From Dyadobacter sp. CY312 (lineage in GTDB: Bacteria > Bacteroidota > Bacteroidia > Cytophagales > Spirosomataceae), in contig NZ_JAJUXG010000007.1 in assembly GCF_021390535.1 (NCBI RefSeq), positions 1-64,000 on the forward strand: 64,000 bases of DNA, given 5' to 3'. Below the pieces are notes generated by a model. It saw only the letters and a list, made by a program, of their open reading frames with translations, was not told where the DNA came from and did not search any database. Positions 16,093-24,497 of this stretch are shown piece by piece (the stretch's first letter is position 1; the number at the start of each line of letters is the position of its first letter). The translations under genes and the position numbers were made by a program.

Positions 16093-16404
16093 ATGTACGC
16101 AATCGTAGAAATCGCAGGTCAGCAATTTAAAGTTGAAAAGGGTCTCGAAATCTTCACGCATAGGCTTGAAGGTGACGTGAACGCTGCACTTGTATTTGAC
16201 AAAGTCCTTCTCGTTGATAACGAAGGCACAGTACAGGTAGGTCTTCCTACAGTAGCAGGCGCTTCTGTAAAAGTAACTGTACTTGAACACCTTAAAGGTG
16301 AAAAGGTAATCGTCTTCAAAAAGAAAAGACGTAAAGGTTACAAAGTTAAGAACGGTCACCGTCAGTATTTGACTAAGATCAGCATTGACGAAATAGTAGC
16401 ATAA
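16093..16404 (+). CDS. rplU: 50S ribosomal protein L21
   Basis: The 103-residue protein has the usual L21 length. It opens [17 protein letters not shown] and carries the basic RNA-binding segment [17 protein letters not shown] followed by [11 protein letters not shown]21 binds 23S rRNA beside L20 in the large subunit. It precedes rpmA in the conserved rplU-rpmA order. Confidence 0.98.
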   Translation: MYAIVEIAGQQFKVEKGLEIFTHRLEGDVNAALVFDKVLLVDNEGTVQVGLPTVAGASVKVTVLEHLKGEKVIVFKKKRRKGYKVKNGHRQYLTKISIDEIVA

Positions 16405-16480
16405 TTTTAAAGTTAGTGGTCTTGGTATGTAGCCAGATCATCCTGTTAAATCATTAGATTATCAATTAAGTTAAGATATC

Positions 16481-16756
16481 ATGGCACATAAGAAAGGTGT
16501 AGGTAGCTCGCGAAACGGACGTGAATCGGAAAGCAAGCGTCTTGGAGTAAAATTATTCGGTGGTGAATTGGCTAAAGCTGGTAACATTCTTGTTCGTCAG
16601 CGTGGAACAAAACACAACCCGGGCAAAAATGTAGGTATCGGTCGTGACCATACTTTGTTTGCTTTGACTGCCGGACACGTTGTGTTCCGTAAGACTCGTG
16701 ACGATAAGTCATTTGTTCATATTGAGCCTATCGCTGCGGAAGTTGCAGAAGCGTAG
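16481..16756 (+). CDS. rpmA: 50S ribosomal protein L27
   Basis: The 91-residue protein begins [16 protein letters not shown] and has the L27 core [24 protein letters not shown]. The flexible N-terminus reaches the peptidyl-transferase centre. Unlike Firmicutes L27 it has no cleaved N-terminal extension. It is the second gene of the rplU operon, 76 bases downstream. Confidence 0.98.
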   Translation: MAHKKGVGSSRNGRESESKRLGVKLFGGELAKAGNILVRQRGTKHNPGKNVGIGRDHTLFALTAGHVVFRKTRDDKSFVHIEPIAAEVAEA

Positions 16757-16777
16757 TCAGAAGAATTATTTAGTTAC

Positions 16778-16810
16778 AAAAAGCCCGTCGGATTTCCGAC
16801 GGGCTTTTTG
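16778..16810 (+). terminator. Terminator after rpmA
   Basis: AAAAAGCCCGTCGG (16778-16791) pairs with CCGACGGGCTTTTT (16796-16809), a strong GC-rich stem with a T-run. Confidence 0.9.
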
Positions 16811-16822
16811 CTGTTTTAGTAT

Positions 16823-18331
16823 TTATCTTATCCTCCACCTGAAACTCACCTGTCCGCTCAAAGGACGAAGCCTTGCATAACTGGTGTTGGTCATACTTTT
16901 GAAGGGTATAACAACGCCCATACCAAGTTGAAAACGATGCCAATTATAGATAATTTCTGCATTGCCGGCAATGTGATAGTTACTCATATACTGCCACTGA
17001 TCCGACGAGTGTTTTATTCCGGAGAGAGAATCTGTTATTGATAACAACTTGGGAATTGAGAGGCTGTCGATCGCGTAATGTTCGCTCCGGGTGCTGAGCA
17101 GGGCTTTTTGTTGCAGGGACGATTGAACACCTACACCCAAAGACCAGTGATCCGATATTTTAAAATTGTACTGAATTGCAGCACTCATCCCGATAATTTT
17201 GATCAGAGCAGTTGATCTGGAAATGTATGTAGAGTCGGCGAGGTACACCAAAGAGGAATTCACTTCTTTATTGTTAGCGAAATATTGCTGGTAGGCTGAA
17301 AGTTTCAACAAGAGCTCATTGCCATCTTTAAATTCTTTACTGATCCACAATCCTGGTATTAATGGCGTGTAATAACGATTTTCACCATCAGTATTTTTGA
17401 AATAGTTTTCGAAACCATTCATGGGAATCACGGCATTCCATTGAAGCCCAAAGTGGATATTTTTCAGGATCTGACTGCTATTTCTCGTTGCAGAAGACTG
17501 ACTCCCGGTTGGAGCAAGTGCAGGTATCGCAATCTCAATACCTGCAAAGGTATTTTTTAAAACATTTGTTGAGAAATTGAGATTTCTGCCGGTTATAAAA
17601 TTGACATTGTACAGGTTGTCAGACTTAAAATTTTTACGATCACTTACAGCCGTACGATCTGGTTGCAATTGAAAATCTCTGGTGCTTTTAAATCGGGTTG
17701 TATTGGTAACTTGATCGTAATCAGTACTTTGTTTAAAATATTGTTTGTTTAAATAGCCTTTGTTGCGTTTAGATAAAATAGCCGTTCGGTTGTTTTTATT
17801 CAGTTTTACTTCCTCCGCAGTCGCACTTCCGGATTTCGCTCTGTTATTTTCTCTTAAGAAATTGCTACTCCTGGTAATATCTGTTGGTTGCGATTTATCC
17901 AAAATTGTATTGGGAGAGCTTTCCTTTACGTCAGATTGTTGGCTAAGTTTTGAGGCTTCTCTTTCATCCTTCGCTATTATTGCCGAATTGGAATCAGGTG
18001 TTACATGTGCATGACCTTGGTCGCTACTCGTTTTTTGAGGTGATTTGAGTTCATCTGCATGCACTGTTGCAGACTGTGATGTAATTTCTGGTAAGCTATT
18101 TTTTGACGTTTTATAAAACACAGACAATAGCAAACAAAGCAGTATCACCAATACAGAAAGGAATTTCCAGGATTTTGTTAAAAAGTTGGTTTTCTCTGGT
18201 GTGGGGCTGCCGTCAGGAAGTTCCGTATCAAGCATATCCTTCATTTGAGCCCATGCGTCTTTTACCGGAACGTCTGGCGCCGGATATTTGTCGTCTGGTT
18301 TCTGATTGATATGTTTCTCTTTATCTTCCAC
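16823..18331 (-). CDS. Anti-sigma-like membrane protein with a C-terminal outer-membrane barrel
   Basis: The protein is 502 residues from a GTG start three bases after the sigma gene stop. Residues 1-52 are cytoplasmic and charged, with a conserved-looking KDAWAQMKDMLDTELPDG. Residues 56-73 are one membrane helix. Residues 74-290 are a polar, Ser/Asn/Lys-rich, probably disordered linker. Residues 292-502 show alternating amphipathic strands (FGLQWNAVIPMNG, YTPLIPGLWISKEFKDG, HWSLGVGVQSSLQQK, FQLGMGVVIPFKSM) and end in VSFRWRIR, like an outer-membrane barrel. Position and N-terminus suggest control of the sigma factor; direct evidence is lacking. Confidence 0.65.
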   Translation of the reverse strand: MEDKEKHINQKPDDKYPAPDVPVKDAWAQMKDMLDTELPDGSPTPEKTNFLTKSWKFLSVLVILLCLLLSVFYKTSKNSLPEITSQSATVHADELKSPQKTSSDQGHAHVTPDSNSAIIAKDEREASKLSQQSDVKESSPNTILDKSQPTDITRSSNFLRENNRAKSGSATAEEVKLNKNNRTAILSKRNKGYLNKQYFKQSTDYDQVTNTTRFKSTRDFQLQPDRTAVSDRKNFKSDNLYNVNFITGRNLNFSTNVLKNTFAGIEIAIPALAPTGSQSSATRNSSQILKNIHFGLQWNAVIPMNGFENYFKNTDGENRYYTPLIPGLWISKEFKDGNELLLKLSAYQQYFANNKEVNSSLVYLADSTYISRSTALIKIIGMSAAIQYNFKISDHWSLGVGVQSSLQQKALLSTRSEHYAIDSLSIPKLLSITDSLSGIKHSSDQWQYMSNYHIAGNAEIIYNWHRFQLGMGVVIPFKSMTNTSYARLRPLSGQVSFRWRIR

Positions 18332-18334
18332 TTG

Positions 18335-18868
18335 TCAGGATTCTTTACTTTTTGTAAAAACCTCTTTTAATCTGTTTCTGCTTTCGTTCAAATGCCATTT
18401 CACTGTTCCTTCTTTCAGATTCATTTCTGTACAGATTTCCTTAATAGAAAAATTTTCCAGATAGAATAAACTACAAACTGCTCTGGTTGAAGGTGGTAGT
18501 TTGTCGAGGTGTATATAAATTTCCTCCCAATCACTTGTTTTAAAAGGGTCGTAATGGAGCAGGTCCATCATGTTATCTTTCAGTTCCACGGTGGTGTCGG
18601 GCTTTCGGCTTCTGAGAATGGTGAGGCAGGTGTTTCTGACGATGGTGTAAACCCAATTGAAGAATTCCCCTTTCGATTTATCGTACTGATTTATGTTCTT
18701 AAAAACCTTCATCATCCCATTGTTCAGAGAGGTTTGTATTTCATGCTCATCCGCAAAAAACTTCTTGCATAAAGCAAACAGGGCAGGGTAGTATTGATAA
18801 TACAATTCTTCCTGACATTTCCTGTCATTGCTTTTGCAACCACCTATTATTTGCGAGAGTCTATCCAT
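18335..18868 (-). CDS. ECF-family RNA polymerase sigma factor
   Basis: The 177-residue protein is a normal length for an ECF factor. Region 2 spans about residues 20-85 (YQYYPALFALCKKFF, KGEFFNWVYTIVRNTCLTILRSRK). Region 4 spans about 115-170 (LPPSTRAVCSLFYLENFSIKEICTEM, KEGTVKWHLNESRNRLKEVF). It should redirect RNA polymerase to a small regulon. The partner gene begins three bases after its stop. An upstream hairpin (18877-18911) separates it from a lipoprotein gene. Confidence 0.92.
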   Translation of the reverse strand: MDRLSQIIGGCKSNDRKCQEELYYQYYPALFALCKKFFADEHEIQTSLNNGMMKVFKNINQYDKSKGEFFNWVYTIVRNTCLTILRSRKPDTTVELKDNMMDLLHYDPFKTSDWEEIYIHLDKLPPSTRAVCSLFYLENFSIKEICTEMNLKEGTVKWHLNESRNRLKEVFTKSKES

Positions 18869-18876
18869 TTAAGCTA

Positions 18877-18911
18877 TAAAAGCCATCCAAATTTTATTCA
18901 AATGGCTTTTA
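18877..18911 (-). terminator. Hairpin just upstream of the sigma factor gene
   Basis: On the minus strand TAAAAGCCAT and ATGGCTTTTA form a perfect 10-bp stem with a 15-base loop. It ends eight bases before the sigma ATG. The T-run is short, so it may terminate the lipoprotein transcript, attenuate it, or mask the sigma start. Confidence 0.5.
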
Positions 18912-18921
18912 TAAAAGTCAT

Positions 18922-19764
18922 TTACTTGGTGATTAACACTTGTGAGAACTTAATTCCTTCGGTATAAGGCCAGCTTATTTTAAATGTACTTCCTTCTCTT
19001 GTAATAAAGCCGGAGTATATTTTTCCGTTGAGGGAAATTTCAATATTAGTTTTCCCTAATGGAATCGGGTAGATTTGGGTTCTTGCAAAAACTTTTCCTT
19101 CAGATCCGTCACAAAACTTCGCTCCTGGCTGAATTACTTCGTGAAGGGTCATCTTGTAGGTGCTGCTTCCCCAGTCCTTATAAAATCCTGAATAGCTGAG
19201 AAACGTATTTTGACACGGATAGCTTTTCGTGCCTTCTATCCGTATTACAAGGCCAATGGTTGTTGAAGAATCCACAATAATTGGTGTTAAAACAAATTCT
19301 TCATCTACCAGGCTATGTCTGATCTCACGCGTTCCCACCGTATCCACCGGAGGTGTTACCGTCGTGGTATCAGTCGTGACAGGAGGATTTACTACTGGCT
19401 CGTCGGGAGGCCTTACGGTGGATGTGTCACCAGGAACATAGGTAGTGGTATCGACAGTAACCGCCGTTCTGGACGTAATGGTTTGATCGGTGGCGGTAAC
19501 GAAATAGCGGCCTGCTTCACTAAAATGAATTTTTGCTGTATAGCCGGTTATAGATATCTGTACATTTCGATTAGGGCTCACACTCCATTTTACCTGATCG
19601 GCAGGAGCATCGGTTTTGAAGGAAAATTCGGCGGGTTCCGCCTTTTTGAAGGTGGTTTTCAATGTTTCTAATTGAGAAACGGCTTTGAGGCTTTCCTGCT
19701 GTTCACAGGCTGCGAATACCATCCACAAGGAGAGCATAGCAGTTACGATTGCTGACTTTTTCAT
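18922..19764 (-). CDS. Lipoprotein with PKD-like domain and Pro/Thr linker
   Basis: The protein has 280 residues. The lipobox MVFAAC gives a lipidated Cys near residue 20. Residues about 45-105 look like a PKD/Ig-type beta domain (VKWSVSPNRNVQISITGYTAKIHF, GRYFVTATD). A Thr/Pro/Asp-rich linker at 105-145 (repeats of TTTVTPP) leads to a C-terminal domain ending ISWPYTEGIKFSQVLITK. It is probably held at a membrane surface. It lies upstream of the ECF sigma gene on the same strand, so it could be part of that signalling locus. Confidence 0.65.
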   Translation of the reverse strand: MKKSAIVTAMLSLWMVFAACEQQESLKAVSQLETLKTTFKKAEPAEFSFKTDAPADQVKWSVSPNRNVQISITGYTAKIHFSEAGRYFVTATDQTITSRTAVTVDTTTYVPGDTSTVRPPDEPVVNPPVTTDTTTVTPPVDTVGTREIRHSLVDEEFVLTPIIVDSSTTIGLVIRIEGTKSYPCQNTFLSYSGFYKDWGSSTYKMTLHEVIQPGAKFCDGSEGKVFARTQIYPIPLGKTNIEISLNGKIYSGFITREGSTFKISWPYTEGIKFSQVLITK

Positions 19765-19993
19765 GTGCAGTAATTTTTAGGATGAAAAAAAATGCCAAAA
19801 TCAGCTGATCAGCCTGTTGCTTTGGTTTCAATCGTATAAACTACCCAGGCACATTCAAAGGTTGGGTGAGATGTAAAAATGTTTGATTTTTATTTTTTAG
19901 CCTCCTTTCGTAGTAAGTGCCAAACCAAAAAGAAAATATTGGTGTTGTGAAGCAGGATAAGCACATCCTTATTACTGACGAATAATCACAATC

Positions 19994-20590
19994 ATGTTAT
20001 CACGCCCCATTTTTGTATATACCGAACTGAGCCCGAATCCAAATTCGATGAAATTTGTATTGAATTTCGAATTGGTTCCCGACGGCCTTTCATTCGATTA
20101 TCCTTCTGTTGAATCTACTTTCGAAGAAGGAACTGCTTCGCCATTGGCATCAGATCTTTTTCAGTTTCCTCACGTGAAGCGGGTTTTTATTGCAAGTAAT
20201 TTCATTACAATTACAAAAGATGAAGCAATAGCCTGGGAGGAGGTTTTAAGGGATACGAAGCAGTTTATAAAAATTTATTTCGAAGAAAATCATCCTGTTT
20301 TCGCTGAGAAAACGATTGAGAAAAATACTGTAATTGTTGATTCCCGCGATTCAGATACCATTCAGAAAATTAAAGCCGCATTGGATACTTACGTTCGTCC
20401 GGCTGTTGAGTCTGACGGTGGTGCGATCAATTTCCATTCTTTCGATGAAGAAACAGGAAGAGTAAAAGTATTACTTCAAGGCTCATGCAGCGGATGTCCG
20501 TCTTCCACACTAACCTTGAAAGCAGGTATTGAAAATTTACTGACACGAATGGTTCCTGACGTGAAAGAGGTGGTTGCCGAAGGTGTTTAA
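19994..20590 (+). CDS. Nfu-type iron-sulfur cluster scaffold protein
   Basis: The protein has 198 residues and two domains. Residues about 8-95 are the Nfu N-terminal domain (LSPNPNSMKFVLNFELV, FPHVKRVFIASNFITITK). Residues about 115-195 are the NifU C-terminal domain, with the cluster motif GSCSGCPSSTLTLKAGIENLL. Nfu proteins carry a 4Fe-4S cluster between two subunits and deliver it to apo-enzymes. The ferredoxin reductase two genes downstream is a conceivable client, but each seems to have its own transcript. Confidence 0.93.
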   Translation: MLSRPIFVYTELSPNPNSMKFVLNFELVPDGLSFDYPSVESTFEEGTASPLASDLFQFPHVKRVFIASNFITITKDEAIAWEEVLRDTKQFIKIYFEENHPVFAEKTIEKNTVIVDSRDSDTIQKIKAALDTYVRPAVESDGGAINFHSFDEETGRVKVLLQGSCSGCPSSTLTLKAGIENLLTRMVPDVKEVVAEGV

Positions 20591-20615
20591 ATAACCCGAA
20601 AGTAGCAGCATATAT

Positions 20616-20650
20616 GAAACCCTGTCTTTCCGACAGGGTTTCTTTTTTTG
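20616..20650 (+). terminator. Terminator after the nfu gene
   Basis: GAAACCCTGTC (20616-20626) pairs with GACAGGGTTTC (20632-20642), followed by TTTTTTT. Confidence 0.92.
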
Positions 20651-20674
20651 TGTTAATTGGTTAGTTTCGGACAA

Positions 20675-21760
20675 ATGAACAAATACTTAACAACCTTCAT
20701 AAGCCGAATTGAGGAGCTGCAATCTCAGGGAGACCGGTATTTCCCGTCCGGAATTTTCCCTGCTTTTCGGGTAAATAAATTGATTGGCTACAAGCGGCCG
20801 GATACGACCATTTTTTTTTCGGCCATCAGTGCTTTTACGCTGCAATCACTTCGCGGAAAACAGGAAAAGTATATTCAGGACAAAATAGATGAGGTTTGTG
20901 AGCGGGTTATTTCCAACTACCCGGATTTTCAAAATAAAGACGGCCTGAAAACCTACAATTTCTGGAAAACCAAACCTTCCAGGCATTTCCCGAACGGATA
21001 TATTTTTCGCAGGTATGAGCATTTTCGCATTCCGGACGACATTGATGATACTGCGTTTGTATATCTGACAACCAATCCCACTCAGGAAGAACTGCAATGG
21101 CTGAAAGATAAACTGGCATTACACGCAAACGGCTCTAAACAATGGATTCGGAATACTTATCCTGAATACCGCTCACTGCCTGCTTATTCGACTTGGTTCG
21201 GGAAAAATATGTATATCGAGTTCGATGTCAGTGTGCTTTGTAATATGCTGTATTGTATTTGTAAGTACGAGCTTCCGATTAATCGCCATGATGAGGCGAG
21301 TTTGCAGTACATCCGTTCTGTCATAGAAACCGATCGATATCTCACTGTACCTTTCCGTTGTGCGCATCAGTATCCGCGAACTGCACTCATTATCTATCAT
21401 GTAAGCCGCTTTTTGGCGGAATTTGATCCTGAGTTGCTTTCAGGCGTAAAAAAGAAATTGATTACAGACACGATTGGTCTTTTAGAAAAAACAGAAAGTA
21501 AAATGGACCGGGTTATTTTGTCCATTTCGCTCATGCGGTTTGGGATAAAACCAGAACGGATTCCGGTAGAATCTTTTACGAAAGATGATTTTAAAGGGTT
21601 TTATTTTTTTATAGCGGGCCTGCTAACTGCCTACGAAAATCCTTTACTTTATCGTCTTTCCAATAGTCCGCTGGTTCACATGCATTGGATTTGTGAAGCG
21701 CATTGCTGGGTCTTACTTTTTGAATACGAAACATTATGGAATGGATTGAGCAATAATTAA
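20675..21760 (+). CDS. Uncharacterised protein with a class II terpene-cyclase-like DIDDTA motif
   Basis: The protein has 361 residues from ATG 20675, no signal peptide and mostly helical sequence. At residues 119-130 it reads IPDDIDDTAFVY. Squalene-hopene cyclases carry PDVDDTAVVVWAL and diterpene cyclases DIDDTAM at the catalytic acid (DxDD), and the preceding NGYIFRRYEHF parallels the strand before that motif. Later helices (FDVSVLCNMLYCICKYELP, RTALIIYHVSRFLAEFDPELL) could be toroid repeats. It is much shorter than known class II cyclases and lacks clear QW motifs. Function not established; a 2Fe-2S reductase gene follows 33 bases downstream. Confidence 0.55.
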   Translation: MNKYLTTFISRIEELQSQGDRYFPSGIFPAFRVNKLIGYKRPDTTIFFSAISAFTLQSLRGKQEKYIQDKIDEVCERVISNYPDFQNKDGLKTYNFWKTKPSRHFPNGYIFRRYEHFRIPDDIDDTAFVYLTTNPTQEELQWLKDKLALHANGSKQWIRNTYPEYRSLPAYSTWFGKNMYIEFDVSVLCNMLYCICKYELPINRHDEASLQYIRSVIETDRYLTVPFRCAHQYPRTALIIYHVSRFLAEFDPELLSGVKKKLITDTIGLLEKTESKMDRVILSISLMRFGIKPERIPVESFTKDDFKGFYFFIAGLLTAYENPLLYRLSNSPLVHMHWICEAHCWVLLFEYETLWNGLSNN

Positions 21761-21793
21761 TGTGTTCTATCTAAGCTCAATAACGAAGTCACT

Positions 21794-22840
21794 ATGTCAG
21801 AACAGGCGATATCTTTAAGGGTAAAACAAATTATTGTTGAGAAATATGATGTTAAAACTTTCGTATTTGAACGAACAGATGGACTGCCTTTGAATTACCA
21901 GGCAGGTCAGTTTTTAACATTTCTGATTGATAGATATGGTCACATCATCCGCAGATCCTATTCAATGAGTTCTGCACCGGGCGTTGATGCCTTTCCTGCC
22001 ATTACAGTTAAACGTGTTTCAAATGGGGAAATTTCCAGATTCTGGCTGGATCACGTAAGGGTTGGCGATGTATTTCAGTCTTTGGAACCATCCGGCAGAT
22101 TTGTTCTGGATGATATTGACGCAATACCCAGGGACATTGTTTTGATAGGAGCGGGCAGCGGCATTACACCCCTATTTTCAATATTGAAACAGGTATTGAA
22201 AGATGAACAGGAAAGCATCGTGACGTTAATTTATGCTAACCGGAACGAAAATCATGCACTGTTTAACGATCAGATTTCAGATTTAAATAAACGATATCCA
22301 ACCCGTTTGAAAGTAATTCACATTCACAGCCAGCCTGGCGATGACTGGAACGGAATACGTGGCAGGATTAACAATACGCGTCTGGAGCAATTGGTTTCCA
22401 AATCTCTAAACTTTCCAGGAGCAGACGCCCGTTTTTTCATCTGCGGTCCTTTTGAACTGATGCGATCTGTGGAAATCACGCTGCACTATATGGGTTTTGG
22501 TTCGGAGCAAATCAGGAAAGAAAACTTTGTTATTGACAAATTGCCGCCACCTCCACCCATTTCAAACCCGCATACGATCAATCTCAGTTTTCGTGGAACA
22601 GAACACCGATTGCTGGTTCCTGCACACACCACGATTTTGGATGCCGCATTACAAACCGGTATTCAGCTTCCATATAGCTGCAAGGGCGGAAGGTGTGCTA
22701 CTTGCGCCGCAATATGTACCAGTGGCTCATTGCACATGAGTTTCAATGAAGTGCTGACAGATAGAGATCTTGCCGAAGGTTGGATACTTACCTGTGCGTC
22801 TTATGTAGACGGGGACGATGTATCTATTGAAATAAAATAA
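21794..22840 (+). CDS. PaaE-like ferredoxin-NAD(P)H oxidoreductase with 2Fe-2S domain
   Basis: The 348-residue protein has three modules. An FAD-binding barrel spans residues 1-100 (RRSYSMSSAPG is the RxYS flavin motif). An NAD(P)-binding domain spans about 110-235 (LIGAGSGITPLFSIL, FFICGPFELM). A C-terminal plant-type 2Fe-2S ferredoxin spans about 260-348, with CKGGRCATC and a distal Cys in GWILTCASY. This is the layout of oxygenase reductases such as PaaE. No oxygenase gene is adjacent. The upstream DIDDTA protein is 33 bases away and probably co-transcribed. Confidence 0.9.
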   Translation: MSEQAISLRVKQIIVEKYDVKTFVFERTDGLPLNYQAGQFLTFLIDRYGHIIRRSYSMSSAPGVDAFPAITVKRVSNGEISRFWLDHVRVGDVFQSLEPSGRFVLDDIDAIPRDIVLIGAGSGITPLFSILKQVLKDEQESIVTLIYANRNENHALFNDQISDLNKRYPTRLKVIHIHSQPGDDWNGIRGRINNTRLEQLVSKSLNFPGADARFFICGPFELMRSVEITLHYMGFGSEQIRKENFVIDKLPPPPPISNPHTINLSFRGTEHRLLVPAHTTILDAALQTGIQLPYSCKGGRCATCAAICTSGSLHMSFNEVLTDRDLAEGWILTCASYVDGDDVSIEIK

Positions 22841-22844
22841 AACA

Positions 22845-22898
22845 GTAGGTGTTGGCGTAAAGCCAACACCTACGGACATTACGCCAACAGTTTTTTGC
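22845..22898 (+). terminator. Two mutually exclusive hairpins after the reductase gene
   Basis: GTAGGTGTTGGC (22845-22856) pairs perfectly with GCCAACACCTAC (22862-22873). Alternatively GTTGGCGTAA (22851-22860) pairs with TTACGCCAAC (22879-22888), which is followed by GTTTTTTG (after one A). The second is the terminator form; the first would prevent it. Confidence 0.65.
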
Positions 22899-22903
22899 AA
22901 CAC

Positions 22904-22936
22904 AAAAAAGGCGCACGAAGATAAACTTCGTACGCC
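22904..22936 (-). terminator. Terminator of the susCD operon
   Basis: Read on the minus strand, GGCGTACGAAG and CTTCGTGCGCC form an 11-base stem with one mismatch, followed by TTTTTT. It lies 50 bases past the susD stop. Confidence 0.85.
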
Positions 22937-22985
22937 ACATTAAGGGTTTTAGGAATAGCTGTTATAAGCGGAATGGGTTTTATTC

Positions 22986-24482
22986 TTAATCAGGGTTTTG
23001 TACCAAAGCTGAATTGAGAACAAGCTGCGCCTCAGGGAAATAATGCACAACCCGTGGGTGGGTGTACGGAATTTCCTGTTTGATGGCGCCTCCTATCAAA
23101 TGCGTTCCCGGATAGTTACGAACCATGGTTCTTTTGTTTCGGAACACATCATATTTTCTCAAACATTCCCAGGCAAATTCCAGGTGTGATTCTTCCAGTA
23201 CTACATCAAGAGCCGTTGCGTAGCCCATCATGTTAGTAGCTGAGTAAAGCTGGTTGCCGGTAAGTCCTGCCCGTTTACGTATAAGATTTACATCTTCCAG
23301 TGCTTCAGCAGTTTTTCCGGTTTTAGCATTGGCTTCCGCACGTATCAGATACATTTCTGCCAGTCGGAAAAATACAGGCGAACTTAGCATCGAATAGCCT
23401 TCCTGATAAGAAAATTTGCTCACGTAGTATTTCGGATATCCGTTACGTGTGGCTAGCACCGGATTGCCGGCAGCGTCCGTTTTGTTGGAACCATCTGCAT
23501 TCTTTTCGTAAACCGGAATAACGTAACTTCTGCGGACATCATTTGTAAACTTATTGACCAGGTTCCGGTAGCTTTCCGAAGCATACATTTCTCCCCAGCC
23601 TTCGCCGTCGGACAAATACATTGCACCAATGGCAGAGTATCCGCGATTGTCTTTAATGGTGTGGCGAACTGCGAAAATGGTTTCCGAATTCGACTCAGGA
23701 ACGGTGGTGTAATACTTAGGCAAATTGGCGGTGCTCAAAAGTGTATACCTATTGGAGTCAATCACCTTATTGGCATATTCAATTGCCTTTGCGTTGTTTT
23801 CCATATAGAGATATATGCGGCTCAACATAGCGTAAGCCACCTCTTTGGAAGCAAAGTTGTTGTTTTTGGCAACCGTCATTAGGCTGATCGATTTTTCCAG
23901 ATCCTGGATAATCGAGGTATACACGTCTTTTACTGAACTGCGAGGCGTATTTGGAGCCGTTACCGTTCCTGTTGCCAGAATAATTCCCGGTGAAGCGCCA
24001 CCATCAATTGCGTAAGGACGCGCAAAAATATTGGCGACGTTGAAATGAAGGAAAGCACGCAGGAAGTAGTTTTCCCCCAGCACCTGATTAAGATCCGCCG
24101 ACTGTCCTTCTTTCAGCAATTCTATAATTACATTACAACCATAAATCGCCTGGTACGACTTAGCGTAGAAATTGGTTGTTAGTGCACTGGTTTTGATATG
24201 ATTGTAATTGTATGAAAAGTACAGCGGATCGGACGTCGTACCGCTCAGCGACACATTGTCGGACGGATACTCAGCCATCATGTGATAGGACCGGATGTAG
24301 TTTCCGTCTTTCAGCATGGCATAGTTACCAAGTGTTGCCGCTTTCAATCCCTCGGGTGTGTTTACAACCTGAGTGGATGTTAACCCGTCGAATGGTGTAA
24401 TGGTGAGTTGTTCAGAGCAACCTGTTAACAGAGACGCTCCCACTAAAACGGAGCAGATAAGTGATTTATAATTGCGTTTCAT
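22986..24482 (-). CDS. RagB/SusD-family outer-membrane lipoprotein
   Basis: The 498-residue protein has a lipoprotein signal (VGASLLTGCSEQ). SusD-fold features are the N-terminal FDGLTSTQVVNTPEGLKAA, TPR helices around YHMMAEYPSDNVSL and NVIIELLKEGQ, and the C-terminal VFFRLAEMYLIRAEANAKTGKTAEALEDVNLIRKRAG segment. SusD proteins sit on the cell surface as a lid over a SusC channel and bind the ligand. It is the second gene of a two-gene operon (15-base gap). The ligand is unknown because no hydrolase is linked. Confidence 0.95.
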   Translation of the reverse strand: MKRNYKSLICSVLVGASLLTGCSEQLTITPFDGLTSTQVVNTPEGLKAATLGNYAMLKDGNYIRSYHMMAEYPSDNVSLSGTTSDPLYFSYNYNHIKTSALTTNFYAKSYQAIYGCNVIIELLKEGQSADLNQVLGENYFLRAFLHFNVANIFARPYAIDGGASPGIILATGTVTAPNTPRSSVKDVYTSIIQDLEKSISLMTVAKNNNFASKEVAYAMLSRIYLYMENNAKAIEYANKVIDSNRYTLLSTANLPKYYTTVPESNSETIFAVRHTIKDNRGYSAIGAMYLSDGEGWGEMYASESYRNLVNKFTNDVRRSYVIPVYEKNADGSNKTDAAGNPVLATRNGYPKYYVSKFSYQEGYSMLSSPVFFRLAEMYLIRAEANAKTGKTAEALEDVNLIRKRAGLTGNQLYSATNMMGYATALDVVLEESHLEFAWECLRKYDVFRNKRTMVRNYPGTHLIGGAIKQEIPYTHPRVVHYFPEAQLVLNSALVQNPD

Positions 24483-24497
24483 AATTTGATTTCGATT

